Below, one piece after another: positions 1 to 8,270 of a stretch of DNA of 64,000 nucleotides. The first letter of the stretch is position 1. Each line of letters starts with the position of its first letter. The DNA is taken from positions 1 through 64,000 of the forward strand of contig CAISPO010000072.1 in the NCBI GenBank assembly GCA_903887415.1, read 5' to 3'. This DNA is from an uncultured Bacteroidota bacterium. Its GTDB lineage: Bacteria; Bacteroidota; Bacteroidia; Chitinophagales; Chitinophagaceae. Below the pieces are notes generated by a model. The model was given only the letters and a program-made list of their open reading frames with translations. It was not told the DNA's origin and did not search any database. The position numbers and the translations under genes are program-made.

Positions 1-263
1 AGCTAAAAGAAAAGATAAAAGGCTTGAGACATATGTTCCGCTCAGCAGATATGAAACACCAAATGGGTTATGTAAACACTTGCTATGAAGCTGCTGAAAT
101 TCTGGAAAAAGATGGAAGTTTTGCTTCCTGTAAATTGGTAATGCGCGCAACGATCTACAATCTGGCCTGCCACCTGGATTACTTGAATTTGAAATTTCCT
201 CCTCCTTTATCGGATTCGCACGTTATCTCAAGACGGATTGCGGTTGAGCTACGAATACAATAG
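1..263 (+). CDS. 3' part of a hypothetical protein gene, cut by the window edge
   Basis: The reading frame is open from the left edge to a TAG at 261-263, so this is probably the end of a gene that starts outside the window. The visible part is about 86 residues, with an amphipathic middle (YEAAEILEKDGSFASCKLVM) and a basic, proline-containing tail. A TTG at 24 and an ATG at 33 could also serve as starts, which would make it a small complete gene. I do not recognise a family. The 264-527 stretch after it shows no convincing gene. Confidence 0.4.
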   Translation, partial: LKEKIKGLRHMFRSADMKHQMGYVNTCYEAAEILEKDGSFASCKLVMRATIYNLACHLDYLNLKFPPPLSDSHVISRRIAVELRIQ

Positions 264-527
264 TTTCTTTGTCTCTCAGAGCGAGTATCGGCAAGTCCTG
301 CGAAAAGCAAAGACTCGCCGAGGACGTAAAACGCTTCGTGGTGGGATTAATCTATTTGTTTTTAAGGCTTCATAGCGTTCTTTATAACCATATAGATCCT
401 CATGTAAGCGCCAACAATCCATACGTTATCACAATTCTTGCCAGATGTAGCCTCCATGGCTTTATAATTGCATAGTATCTATTGTATTTAGTTATTAGTT
501 CAAAAGCAACACTTAAATAACATAACC

Positions 528-746
528 ATGATAAATCCAATAGAAGTCCATTTGCGCATACAGGAAATGAGTAAACATTCCAGTTACATTTCCACATTCA
601 AGATCATCAAAGAACTCCGCGACGACCCAGATACCCTTAGAAACCTGGAAGCGCTGGTAGGAATGGATCTGCTGGACGAAAGCTATTACAGGCTTGGCGA
701 GGTGAAGCTCACTAAGGCGGGCGCCTGGGCGCAGATCGCTTTTTAA
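528..746 (+). CDS. Small hypothetical protein (72 aa)
   Basis: A short frame starting MINPIEVHLRIQEM and ending in a glycine/alanine-rich tail with an aromatic C-terminus. It is predicted mostly helical and has no signal peptide, membrane segment or cysteine motif. It stands alone, in the same direction as the protease gene that follows 78 bases later. The sequence before the ATG is AT-rich with no clear ribosome binding site, as is normal in Bacteroidota. I do not recognise the family; the call rests on sensible amino-acid composition and the absence of a better competing frame. Confidence 0.45.
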   Translation: MINPIEVHLRIQEMSKHSSYISTFKIIKELRDDPDTLRNLEALVGMDLLDESYYRLGEVKLTKAGAWAQIAF

Positions 747-824
747 GTGGTACGCCAGTTTTCACATCACCCTATTCCATTCCTGACGCTCCCCTACTGA
801 CTGTTCTTATTATTTTCGCACCGT

Positions 825-1241
825 ATGAATATCACCATTAAGGGCGCTTTAGACGAAGACTTTTTTGCTTACTTCCCGGTATTCGCTTTCAACACGGATA
901 GCTACGAGGTCTGCAAAGACATAAAAGCCATTATAGATACCGGCGCACAGGACTGCCTGGTGAAAAAGGGGGTCGCTGCAAAACTGGGCCTGCAGCCGGT
1001 GGACAAGTTCAAAGCCCTGAACCCCGAGGGCGGCATTATAGCATCTGATTGTTATAAGCTGGGCCTGATACTAGACACAGAAAACCATATTGACACCTCA
1101 AAGTGCGCTATACTACAAATGGGCACATTGGAGGAAGAAGCATTCCCGGCAGATATGATATTGGGCGGTACTTTCCTGCGGCATTGCCGGTTTGTGTATG
1201 ACGGGCCGGGAAGGGAGTTTGAGGTGCACGTAGTATTATAG
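825..1241 (+). CDS. Retropepsin-like aspartic protease domain protein
   Basis: A 138-residue protein consisting of one retropepsin-like fold. The catalytic triad signature Asp-Thr-Gly-Ala is at residues 38-41 (IIDTGAQDCLV), followed by the usual GVAAKLGL helix, and the ILGGTFLRHC block near residues 112-121 is the second hydrophobic-Gly element of the fold. Enzymes of this type act as homodimers, each chain giving one catalytic Asp. There is no signal peptide, so it should be cytoplasmic. Its substrate is not evident. A TATTTTCG box six bases before the ATG is one mismatch from the TAnnTTTG -7 consensus. The gene converges on the lipoprotein gene at 1334-1792. Confidence 0.75.
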   Translation: MNITIKGALDEDFFAYFPVFAFNTDSYEVCKDIKAIIDTGAQDCLVKKGVAAKLGLQPVDKFKALNPEGGIIASDCYKLGLILDTENHIDTSKCAILQMGTLEEEAFPADMILGGTFLRHCRFVYDGPGREFEVHVVL

Positions 1242-1246
1242 CCCCA

Positions 1247-1273
1247 TAAAAAAAGCCCCGTAGAAACGGAGCT
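1247..1273 (-). terminator. Rho-independent terminator of the 1334-1792 lipoprotein gene
   Basis: On the minus strand AGCTCCG pairs with CGGGGCT across a six-base loop and is followed by seven T residues. It lies just after the stop of the minus-strand lipoprotein gene and between two converging genes. The plus-strand side lacks a T tract, so it should act mainly on the minus-strand transcript. Confidence 0.75.
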
Positions 1274-1333
1274 AATGTTGTCCTAACTATATGTAAAATT
1301 ATATGAGTGCAAATATGATGCCAATTTTTGGAA

Positions 1334-1792
1334 TCAGGGAGCCCTGGCTGTAAAAGTGCCGAAAACCCGGGCAGAATCGATAGCGGTGAAATTGAAGGAG
1401 CCAACTATTGCCGGCGACACCGCAGTAATGATAATAGTACCATATGCGGATACCTGGCCGAAGGCAAAGTAGTCGGTAGAGTCTATAGAGGCGTAGTTGA
1501 GGGTCACAGAGCCCCACGGCGGAGACGGAATAACATAAGTGCCTACCCCACGATAAGGGCAGATATTGATAAAAATATATGGCGGGGTGATAGCGCTGCC
1601 CGAGAAAAAGCCTCCATAAATATTCAGCGAGCTATCGGAGGTCGCCACAGCAAGGGAGTTGGAGCCATCGAAAGCGGTGCTGTTTACGGAGCCCTTCATG
1701 CTATAGGAAATATTGGAGACGGAGCTTTTTTTGCAGGCGTTGACTGCCAAAAGAGATATAATGCCGATAATAATGATCGGGCTTTTCTGCAT
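1334..1792 (-). CDS. Putative outer-membrane-anchored lipoprotein
   Basis: A 152-residue protein with a type II signal peptide: short N-terminus, hydrophobic stretch IIIIGIISLLAV, and lipobox-like VNAC with the lipidated Cys at residue 19 followed by Lys-Lys. The mature part is Ser/Thr/Ile-rich and predicted all-beta, with repeated short strands and no catalytic motif. Small beta-rich lipoproteins of this shape are abundant in Chitinophagaceae and usually have no assigned role. It is a single-gene unit with its own terminator at 1247-1273. No family recognised with certainty. Confidence 0.7.
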   Translation of the reverse strand: MQKSPIIIIGIISLLAVNACKKSSVSNISYSMKGSVNSTAFDGSNSLAVATSDSSLNIYGGFFSGSAITPPYIFINICPYRGVGTYVIPSPPWGSVTLNYASIDSTDYFAFGQVSAYGTIIITAVSPAIVGSFNFTAIDSARVFGTFTARAP

Positions 1793-1972
1793 AGGTGTGT
1801 GTTTGCAACCAAAACGGGGATGATGGGGAAATATTGCACACCAGTTATATTGGTGGTGGAGTTAAGGGGTTTCCCGCTGAGGCGCAAAGCTCGCACCCTC
1901 ATATGTAGTTTTTAAGGCCGCCAAACGCGAGTGTTTATGGAGATCTGCTTTCTGCTTGTATTCAAATTACAA

Positions 1973-2003
1973 TAAAAAAGACCCTTCAACTGGTGAAGGA
2001 TCT
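1973..2003. terminator. Terminator hairpin after the small lipoprotein gene
   Basis: AGACCCTTCA and TGAAGGATCT form a stem around a five-base loop. On the minus strand it is followed by a run of six T, which suits termination of the 2036-2263 gene. The plus side has only CTTTTA, so it may be weakly bidirectional. Confidence 0.75.
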
Positions 2004-2035
2004 CTTTTATACTTGCTTGCTTGTTTGAAATGTTT

Positions 2036-2263
2036 TTATAAATGACAGGTGGTGCCGCCGGGCAATGTGTTGTTTGCCTGGTCCTGGTAGTTATTGCAGG
2101 TGTTCTTTGCGTCTGGCAATGTGGCGTTGTCTATGCTATGTGTCTCATTAACTGATCCTGTGCCAACTACTGTGGTACAGGTGCAAGTGTAGTTTTTTTT
2201 GCATGATGTAAAAGTTACCAGTCCTAATAATGCTATGGCCGAAATTATCTTTGTCGTTTTCAT
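2036..2263 (-). CDS. Small lipoprotein, Cys- and Thr-rich
   Basis: The frame can be extended upstream to 2311, but the methionine at 2263 gives a clean lipoprotein signal peptide (MKTTKIISAIALLGLVTFTS then Cys-Lys-Lys), so I take that as the start; the product is 75 residues. The mature part holds four more cysteines (YTCTC, NTC and TTC), which could form disulfides in the periplasm or on the surface. No known domain. A terminator follows at 1973-2003. Confidence 0.65.
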   Translation of the reverse strand: MKTTKIISAIALLGLVTFTSCKKNYTCTCTTVVGTGSVNETHSIDNATLPDAKNTCNNYQDQANNTLPGGTTCHL

Positions 2264-2354
2264 GGTTTTTTCATTTTTGTTCATTAGGTTTATTAATGAA
2301 AACCATGCCACAGTACCGGCATTTTTATTTAATTCACTTAATCCGTTTCAGCAC

Positions 2355-2765
2355 ATGAGATCCTTAACATTTCTTTCTGTATTCTGCCTGCTCCTCATTT
2401 CCGGCACGGCAAGCGCACAATCGCGGTCTGACTACGATTTTGCGATGAACAAATTTGTAAAGGCATATAATGCCATGGATACAATTAACATTGTAAAGAT
2501 GTGGCCGCCAGAGAAGAGGGCGGGAATAGCAAAATTGTTTAGTGGCAAACAACTGGCAGAAGACCAGGAAAGATTCGGTAAGATATTGTCGTATAAGTAC
2601 GTTGGTATAGACTCCGCAGGCACCAGCAAAGCAACAGTATTCAAAACGGCATTCAGCGTTGCCGGTACCAGGGCCAGCAGTTTCACACTAAACCAGAAAA
2701 ATCTGTTTAGTTCCTTTAACCTTATTGACATGTCGCCGCAAATCACCAAAATGCTGAAGAAGTAA
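2355..2765 (+). CDS. Small secreted protein of unknown function
   Basis: An in-frame ATG at 2355 gives a clear Sec signal peptide (MRSLTFLSVFCLLLISGTASA, cleavage before or after Gln), so the longer frame from 2199 is rejected; the product is 136 residues. The mature part begins with a helical section (YDFAMNKFVKAYNAMDTINI) in which an aromatic residue and Met/Lys alternate, followed by a predicted strand-rich half, a layout reminiscent of small NTF2-like secreted domains such as DUF3887. That resemblance is only by eye. It converges on the lipoprotein gene at 2778 with 12 bases between stops. Confidence 0.6.
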   Translation: MRSLTFLSVFCLLLISGTASAQSRSDYDFAMNKFVKAYNAMDTINIVKMWPPEKRAGIAKLFSGKQLAEDQERFGKILSYKYVGIDSAGTSKATVFKTAFSVAGTRASSFTLNQKNLFSSFNLIDMSPQITKMLKK

Positions 2766-2777
2766 AGGAGGAAAGCC

Positions 2778-3266
2778 TTACTGCCTTTTATAGAGCGCGA
2801 AGCTGGACGTGTAATTCTTGCTGTAACCGTATGAAACAGCGATGGCAATATGGTTGATACCATTGGCAGTGTCGATCAACGTAGCATTGTACGGAACATA
2901 TCCGCCCTGCCCTATTGTATCGGTTTGCAAGTAAGAAACCGAATCTAATGCTGTAAGGAAGAAATAATACGGAAAAGTGAAATTATAAAATTTGGAAGCG
3001 ATAGTAATGCTCATTGTGTCTGCGGCCGTAATGACCATTGAGTCCGCCCATGAAAAACTGCGGATGGCATATTGCACCTTGCCTGCACCATCAGTATAAT
3101 AATAAAGGCTGTCGCCGGAAGTAATACCTGCATAATAGCCTTTCATACTATCTATATTGCCTGATGTGGGAAACGAAGTTGAGGTAGTGGTGGTCGTGCT
3201 TTTCTTGCAGGAAAAACAAAAAAGAAAAAGGAATATTATAAAAGCGGGTATGAGCTTTACATTCAT
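2778..3266 (-). CDS. Putative lipoprotein
   Basis: 162 residues with a lipoprotein signal peptide (MNVKLIPAFIIFLFLFCFS then Cys20-Lys-Lys) and a Thr-rich linker (TTTTTSTS) after the lipidated Cys, a common spacer in surface or outer membrane lipoproteins of this phylum. The remaining sequence is rich in Tyr, Ser and Thr with alternating hydrophobics, predicted to form a beta sandwich. No recognised enzymatic motif. It stands alone and ends 12 bases from the converging secreted-protein gene. Confidence 0.7.
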   Translation of the reverse strand: MNVKLIPAFIIFLFLFCFSCKKSTTTTTSTSFPTSGNIDSMKGYYAGITSGDSLYYYTDGAGKVQYAIRSFSWADSMVITAADTMSITIASKFYNFTFPYYFFLTALDSVSYLQTDTIGQGGYVPYNATLIDTANGINHIAIAVSYGYSKNYTSSFALYKRQ

Positions 3267-3345
3267 GGAAGCCTGTTTCGGGCAAAGTTAATAAATATGC
3301 CTGCATATGCTCGCCTGCGGAGGTATTTAACAAAATCCTACCAAA

Positions 3346-3468
3346 TCACTGGCCAACAAGCGCATTGTATATATATCCGGCAATGAGCGCACCGATAATA
3401 CCTGCTATGAGCCATACAAGCGCAGAATATTTTTGATAGAAGCTGCCGCCGGGTGGTTTGTTATTCAT
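3346..3468 (-). CDS. Small single-pass membrane protein (40 aa)
   Basis: A short frame starting MNNKPPGGSFYQKYSALVWL, with one strongly hydrophobic helix (ALVWLIAGIIGALIAGYIYN) and a short tail ending in Gly-Gln. The polar Pro-Gly-rich N-terminus followed by a Gly/Ala/Ile helix is a convincing small membrane protein and the frame fills an otherwise empty stretch between two minus-strand genes. Function unknown. Too short for statistical support on its own. Confidence 0.5.
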   Translation of the reverse strand: MNNKPPGGSFYQKYSALVWLIAGIIGALIAGYIYNALVGQ

Positions 3469-3504
3469 TTGCGGAAAATATATTAGTGCAAAGATAAGGC
3501 GATG

Positions 3505-4017
3505 TTATAAATACCGCTGCGCGATGACATTGAAATGATGCTCCGCATGACCTATCATGATGTATCCCAGCGCGCGGGCAGTAAACGGATAGGAAGCTCC
3601 TTTAGCCTTGAACATGCTTTGCTCATCGGTAATATGATCATATAACGAGATCGTTGCACTGCGAACGGCGGCAAACTCTGCCAGCAAGCTAGTTAGGCTG
3701 CGCCCGCTTACATCTGAATGTGCGGCATAGTGGTTCTCGTCCATATTGCAGAGCACAGTGGTGCCGTCAGCGCGGATGGCCACCAATGCACGGTATGACA
3801 TTACCCGCTCGGTGTCTATTATGTGCATTAATGATTCCTTTATGCTCCACTTATTATTTGCATAGCGGTAATCGTGTTTCTCCGGCGGGATATTCTCAAA
3901 GAAGCGAACAGCCTTATCTGAATTCGCTTTCAGCAATTCATGAAAATCCCCGGCAGGTACGAGGTTTATATAACGGTCGAAATAAGGATTGTATTCACCT
4001 TCAAGTGGTTTTTCCAT
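3505..4017 (-). CDS. DinB-family four-helix protein
   Basis: 170 residues matching the DinB/YfiT-like four-helix bundle. The putative metal-binding histidines are in the MHIIDTERVMSYRA block (residues about 65-78) and in the C-terminal GHAEHHFNVIAQRYL block. Members include bacillithiol S-transferases and many uncharacterised damage- or stress-induced proteins; the substrate cannot be read from this sequence. No signal peptide, so cytoplasmic. It is preceded by about 125 bases of spacer and appears to be a single-gene unit. Confidence 0.85.
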   Translation of the reverse strand: MEKPLEGEYNPYFDRYINLVPAGDFHELLKANSDKAVRFFENIPPEKHDYRYANNKWSIKESLMHIIDTERVMSYRALVAIRADGTTVLCNMDENHYAAHSDVSGRSLTSLLAEFAAVRSATISLYDHITDEQSMFKAKGASYPFTARALGYIMIGHAEHHFNVIAQRYL

Positions 4018-4142
4018 AGCAGGCGTTTAATTAGAGAACGAAAATCCGCCTTATATCTTATAGCGGCAAACAGATAAAAGCAACTTTAGAGAAGGTGTCG
4101 CGCACCCTCTTTTGCTACTAATAACAAGTCGATTATGTACGC

Positions 4143-4346
4143 TTAGAAACTTCGTATAACGCGGGTATAAGTAGAATTGTTTACTATTTCCGGTTCCATG
4201 AGCAATGAAGCATCAACTACGATACTGGAATACCAATCGTCATCATGGCGGTAACAGTATATTTTCTTGCCCTCAATAAATGAGATGGTCCAGCCCAAAG
4301 TAGGGCGTTCTCTTAATGCTACGATCGAGCCAAGTTTAAGTTCCAT
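4143..4346 (-). CDS. Small hypothetical protein (67 aa)
   Basis: I place the start at the ATG at 4346 (MELKLGSIVALRERPTLGW) instead of the upstream 4385 because the extra residues are compositionally odd. The protein looks like a compact SH3-like beta barrel: a GSIVALRERPTLGWTISFIEG opening with an aromatic YCYRHDDDWY segment. The layout recalls the small YodC/DUF2158 proteins but the match is weak. Probably cytoplasmic. An imperfect hairpin at about 4092-4118 lies downstream but has no clear T tract on this strand. Confidence 0.5.
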   Translation of the reverse strand: MELKLGSIVALRERPTLGWTISFIEGKKIYCYRHDDDWYSSIVVDASLLMEPEIVNNSTYTRVIRSF

Positions 4347-4481
4347 AATTTTTACTTTAGAGTTAGGACTACAAATATAATGCATTTAATAACCAATTCA
4401 ATTTTCCGGCCTTGTAAAAAAAATAATTTATTGAGGCATAATACTGCGTGAGTATTCGGGAATATACTCTCTAAAAATAGC

Positions 4482-4489
4482 TAGATTTG
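4482..4489 (+). promoter_or_regulatory. Putative -7 box (TAGATTTG) of the SBBP-repeat gene
   Basis: TAGATTTG fits the Bacteroidota TAnnTTTG -7 consensus and lies 14 bases before the ATG at 4504. I see no matching TTTG -33 element at the usual 19-21 base spacing, so support is moderate. Confidence 0.4.
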
Positions 4490-4503
4490 TATTAAATTAG
4501 CGT

Positions 4504-6201
4504 ATGAACCTGAAGATCCTTTCGTTCGTTTCTATTATTTTTTCCTTGCTTGGCGCACCCGGCGCCAAAGCCCAGAACTGGCAGTGGGCGGAGCGTTATG
4601 GCGGCTCTGGCAATGAAAGCGCGGCGGCTGTGACCACCGATGCATGGGGCAATGTGTATGCCGCGGGTTACTTTTCCAGCGCATCCTTCAATTTTGGTTT
4701 TTACCCAATGAATAACGCCGGCAGCGGCTTCAACGATGTATTCCTGGTAAAATATGATCCTAATGGGAATGTGCTGTGGGCTACGAGCTTTGGAGGCAGT
4801 GATGATGACTATGCTACTGCTGTGTCAACGGATCGGTGGGGTAATGTATTTATAGCAGGCTACTTTTTCAGCTCGTCCATTACTATAGGATCCACTACCC
4901 TTACTAACTCGGGCAGCATAGACTCATCGGATATGTATGTGGCAAAATTCGACTCGCTGGGCAATTTCAAATGGGCACGAAAAGCGGGCGGCGACAAGGA
5001 TGACCGCATTAACTCAATGAAGACAGACATTTCCGGCAATGTAGTTGTAACAGGAAGTTTTCAAAGCCCCTACCTTGCTTTTCCCCCAGGCAAGGATACG
5101 GTTAGAAATGCGGCTGCTACAGGCGTTGACCAGGTTTTCATCATAAAGTATGATAGTCTGGGTAACTATGTGTGGTCGGCAGGAGCAGGTGGTGTTGGCT
5201 ATGACTATGGCTATGCTGTAGCTACCGACCCCGGCAACAACATTTATGTAACCGGTGCGTTTAACAGCTCAACCATAACGTTTGGCGACACAGTGCTCAA
5301 TATTACTCCGGGCAGTGCAGGTTTGGACGATATGTTTGTAGTAAAATACGATTCTACCGGCAAAGTATTATGGGCCAGGTCAGGAACGGGGATTGGAAAT
5401 GATATACCGACTGCGGCAGGGGCCGATAATTATGGCAACATTTATGTGACAGGAAAATTCTCCAGCTCCACACTTACATTCGGCTCGACAACGCTTACCA
5501 ATGCAGGCGGATATGACATTTTCCTGGTGAAATACGACCTTTTTGGTGATTTTAAGTGGGCAAAAAGCAATGGTGGCACAGCCGATGATATTCCTCATGC
5601 AATTGCAATAGACGATTCTTTCGATGTGGCGCTTGCGGGCAATTTTGCCAGCGCGACCCTACCCTTCGGCACTTCTACGCTCAGCTATGATGGCTCAGGG
5701 CTGAGCGCGCTTTTCATTGGCAAGTACGATTCTTTGGGCCATGCTTTGCGGGCAACGACAACGGGCCCAGGCCATGGCGATGCTTATGGCATAGCGGTTG
5801 CCTATCCGGGGAAGATATATGTAGCCGGCGATTTCAGCGATACTACATTCTGGTTTGGCAACGATACACTTCAGAATGTAATACATACAGGTACGCTAGA
5901 TATGTTCGTAGCGAAATACAGCGAGACGCCTCTTTCAGTTCTGCCTATTGTAGAAAAAACTCCCGGCATGCTCATTTACCCCAATCCGAATAACGGGATG
6001 ATGTCGGTATCGTTTAATGAGACAGGGTATAACAGCCTTGCGATCTATGATTGCCTGGGGCAGATGGTCTATCAAAGCGGGCTTAGCGGCAATGAAACCG
6101 CACTAAAAATAAATGCGATGGACCTGGCTGACGGGGTTTACCTCTTGCGCACCACACACAATGGTGCAGCGGAAAGCGCAACCTTCGTTATCAGGCGATG
6201 A
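4504..6201 (+). CDS. SBBP beta-propeller repeat protein with T9SS type A sorting domain
   Basis: 565 residues. Signal peptide MNLKILSFVSIIFSLLGAPGAKA, then about eight repeats of roughly 60 residues built on GGxxDDxAxAVxTDxxGNVYxAGYF, FGxTTLTNxG and LVKYDxxGNxxWA, the SBBP/beta-propeller pattern. The C-terminal 75 residues (LIYPNPNNGMMSVSF to the final VIRR) are a type A T9SS sorting domain, so the protein should be exported through the outer membrane and cleaved or anchored at the surface. Role unknown; such propellers are thought to bind ligands. The lipoprotein gene 21 bases downstream is probably in the same transcript. Confidence 0.85.
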   Translation: MNLKILSFVSIIFSLLGAPGAKAQNWQWAERYGGSGNESAAAVTTDAWGNVYAAGYFSSASFNFGFYPMNNAGSGFNDVFLVKYDPNGNVLWATSFGGSDDDYATAVSTDRWGNVFIAGYFFSSSITIGSTTLTNSGSIDSSDMYVAKFDSLGNFKWARKAGGDKDDRINSMKTDISGNVVVTGSFQSPYLAFPPGKDTVRNAAATGVDQVFIIKYDSLGNYVWSAGAGGVGYDYGYAVATDPGNNIYVTGAFNSSTITFGDTVLNITPGSAGLDDMFVVKYDSTGKVLWARSGTGIGNDIPTAAGADNYGNIYVTGKFSSSTLTFGSTTLTNAGGYDIFLVKYDLFGDFKWAKSNGGTADDIPHAIAIDDSFDVALAGNFASATLPFGTSTLSYDGSGLSALFIGKYDSLGHALRATTTGPGHGDAYGIAVAYPGKIYVAGDFSDTTFWFGNDTLQNVIHTGTLDMFVAKYSETPLSVLPIVEKTPGMLIYPNPNNGMMSVSFNETGYNSLAIYDCLGQMVYQSGLSGNETALKINAMDLADGVYLLRTTHNGAAESATFVIRR

Positions 6202-6222
6202 TTGTTGCACGATAATTAATTT

Positions 6223-6711
6223 ATGAAAAGAACCCTATTGTTTTTGACCCTTATCCTGCTTGTTTGCTCAGCAATGTCCTGCAGAAAGAAGACGGAGATC
6301 GTTTCCTGCACGAACACAGACCTTTACCTCTACGGCGTGGGCTTTGACTGGAGCGATGCAGAATCTGCTATGCTTTATGCCTACAAGCAGGACAGTGTTT
6401 TCGACTTACTGATCGATTCCGAAAAAATCAGCGCCTATACCTTAAGCGGGGATACATCAACGCTGGCATTGCTGCCACCGGGTTTTGACTATAAAATTGT
6501 AATGCCTGCCACTGGCAAGGCTTACCTGTTTACCGGGATCATGCAAACCGGCCAGGCTACTAAATCATTTACCTACACAGATGGCCCTGTGCATCATGAG
6601 CCATTTATCTGTTATAATGAAATAGCGTCTTGCTATATAAACGGCATATTTTACAGTGCTGCAAATACCGATCCTAACTATCCCCGCGATGTAGTTTGCC
6701 TCGTGAAATAA
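6223..6711 (+). CDS. Putative lipoprotein, co-transcribed with the SBBP protein
   Basis: 162 residues with signal peptide MKRTLLFLTLILLVCSAMS and a lipidated Cys20 followed by Arg-Lys-Lys. The mature part contains further Cys residues (SCTN, FICYNE, SCYI, VVCLVK) and a His-His-Glu-Pro segment near residue 126. The layout suggests a small disulfide-stabilised beta domain. No recognised family. It begins 21 bases after the T9SS protein gene, so the two are likely an operon and may work together at the surface. Confidence 0.7.
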   Translation: MKRTLLFLTLILLVCSAMSCRKKTEIVSCTNTDLYLYGVGFDWSDAESAMLYAYKQDSVFDLLIDSEKISAYTLSGDTSTLALLPPGFDYKIVMPATGKAYLFTGIMQTGQATKSFTYTDGPVHHEPFICYNEIASCYINGIFYSAANTDPNYPRDVVCLVK

Positions 6712-6813
6712 ATGAATTCTTCTTTCTATTTAGTTGCGAACAAAAAAACCGGCAGGTCATGGTTCGGCGGGGCTGCCAATGACAAGTAACGTAAACAATT
6801 GCAAATCATTAAA

Positions 6814-6855
6814 TTAAAAAAACACACCCCTAGCCACTCCCAGAGGGGAAGTGTT
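6814..6855 (-). terminator. Terminator of the ammonia-lyase/halogenase operon
   Basis: On the minus strand AACACTTCCCCT pairs with AGGGGTGTGT around a loop of about 12 bases and is followed by seven T. It sits about 135 bases after the last gene of the 6989-11746 operon. The rest of the 6712-6988 spacer shows nothing further. Confidence 0.65.
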
Positions 6856-6988
6856 GCGTAAACGCGAGACAGTCCCCTTACAAACCATGCAAAATTTTGT
6901 CATTTGCTTTATGATTGCGGTGCAACCAAATTGATTCTCACCATGACACTCTTCATCTAGCTTTTTAACAATTTATGGCGGTTTATTA

Positions 6989-8241
6989 TTATTCTTCTTT
7001 CGTGCTATACTTCTTCTCCAGTTCTATCAGCCGTGCCAACTTTTGCAAAGCGGTGCTGTGGTCTTTTACATAGAGGTTGGTGGTATCCCACACATATCCG
7101 GCGAGCACAGAGCATATTTTGTTCTTTATGGCATTGTCCTGTTTTTCTGAAAAGAATATGGTGTCGAGCGTCCCATCATACCAGGCCATCACATAGGAGC
7201 GAAAAGTGTTGATGCCCTGCATCATTTGTTCGGTGTATTCCTTGTTCCAGTCTATGGTGTCCCCTTTCAGCTTGCGAATTACAAGATGCGCCGCAAGCTG
7301 GCTGGAAACTGTGGCCAGTGTAACTCCTGAAGAAAAGATCGGATCCAGAAATTCCGTTACGTTCCCCGTAAGTACAAACCCCTCTCCAAAAAACTTATCC
7401 GTAGTTGACGACCATGACTCCAGAACCCGCGGAGGGAATGCCATTTTTACATCTTTGAAACGCTCCGCCAGGTAAGGCTCTGTGGCTATTATTGCCCTGA
7501 ACTGTTCTTCTTCAGTGCCTCCAAACTCCTTGAAAAATCCGGGATCGCCAACAAAGCCCAGCGAAGTGATACCACTGGAAAAAGGGATGATCCACACCCA
7601 TACTCTCCCGGCTTATGCACCACTATGGTTATGCGGTTTGGCTCATCAGCCATTGAGCGGTTCACATCTACCATATGCGAAAACAGCGCTTTACGCGGCG
7701 GCAGGTTAGATGGTTTGTCCAGGTTGAATAAGCGCGGTATAACGCGGCCATAACCGCTGCCATCTATTATAAACCGTGCTTCTATTTCACTTTTATTACC
7801 GATAATATCTTCTACTGTTGTAACCGAATCAGAACCATTAAAAACGATCCCCGTCACTGTAGTTTCATACGCCACCGGTACACCCATCTGCTCCACCGTA
7901 TCTGCCAGTGTTTTGTCAAACTCGGCCCTTGGTACCTGCCACGTCCAGTTCCAGCCCGGTGTGTACTGATCGGCAAATGAATAATCGCATATCTTGCCGT
8001 CCTTCACAAACTTGGCCCCAAATTTTTCCTGGAAACCCTTCGATTTTACCGCATCAAGAAAACCTGCTTCAGAGAGCGCCTCCATGCAACGTGGCAGCAG
8101 GCTCTCCCCTATCACAAAACGCGGAAATTTCTGCTTCTCCACGATCTTCACTTTATATCCCGCTTTGTTGACAATGGATGCCGCGACGGTTCCAGAAGGT
8201 CCCGCACCAATTACCAGTACATCTACTATTTCCCTGCTCAT
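6989..8241 (-). pseudogene. Flavin-dependent halogenase-like oxidoreductase, frameshifted
   Basis: Two frames together make one 417-residue protein. The first (from 8241) has the FAD-binding GAGPSG at residues 12-17, a GESLLPRC segment, and a GFxxKxGAxF block (residues 69-78) whose Lys is in the place of the catalytic lysine of halogenases. At 7600/7601 the frame breaks after Tyr214. The sequence continues in another frame with WVWIIPFSSG, the WxWxIP signature of flavin-dependent halogenases, and then a normal C-terminal part to 6989. One missing T (TAT TGG read as TATGG) explains everything, so it is a recent mutation or a read error. It is the last gene of a four-gene operon with ammonia-lyase, ketoreductase and methyltransferase. 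In pigment clusters such enzymes chlorinate or hydroxylate the aryl head group; which applies here is not shown. Confidence 0.8.
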
Positions 8242-8270
8242 GCTCGTTAAATAAGGTTAGTTAGTGAATT

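Noticed and set aside
269-475. Frame of 68 codons after the first partial gene
   Set aside because: Low-complexity translation with no domain and no conserved start context; overlaps an opposite frame of equal quality.
1328-1915. Plus-strand frame of 195 codons opposite the lipoprotein gene
   Set aside because: Antisense of a clear lipoprotein with signal peptide and terminator; Arg/Gly-rich composition typical of a shadow frame.
2199-2354. Upstream extension of the secreted protein gene at 2355
   Set aside because: It overlaps the minus-strand lipoprotein and would hide a perfect signal peptide that begins at 2355.
4085-4125. Possible terminator between the DinB gene and the small gene at 4143
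   Set aside because: The stem is interrupted by mismatches and the minus strand, where both genes lie, has no T tract after it.
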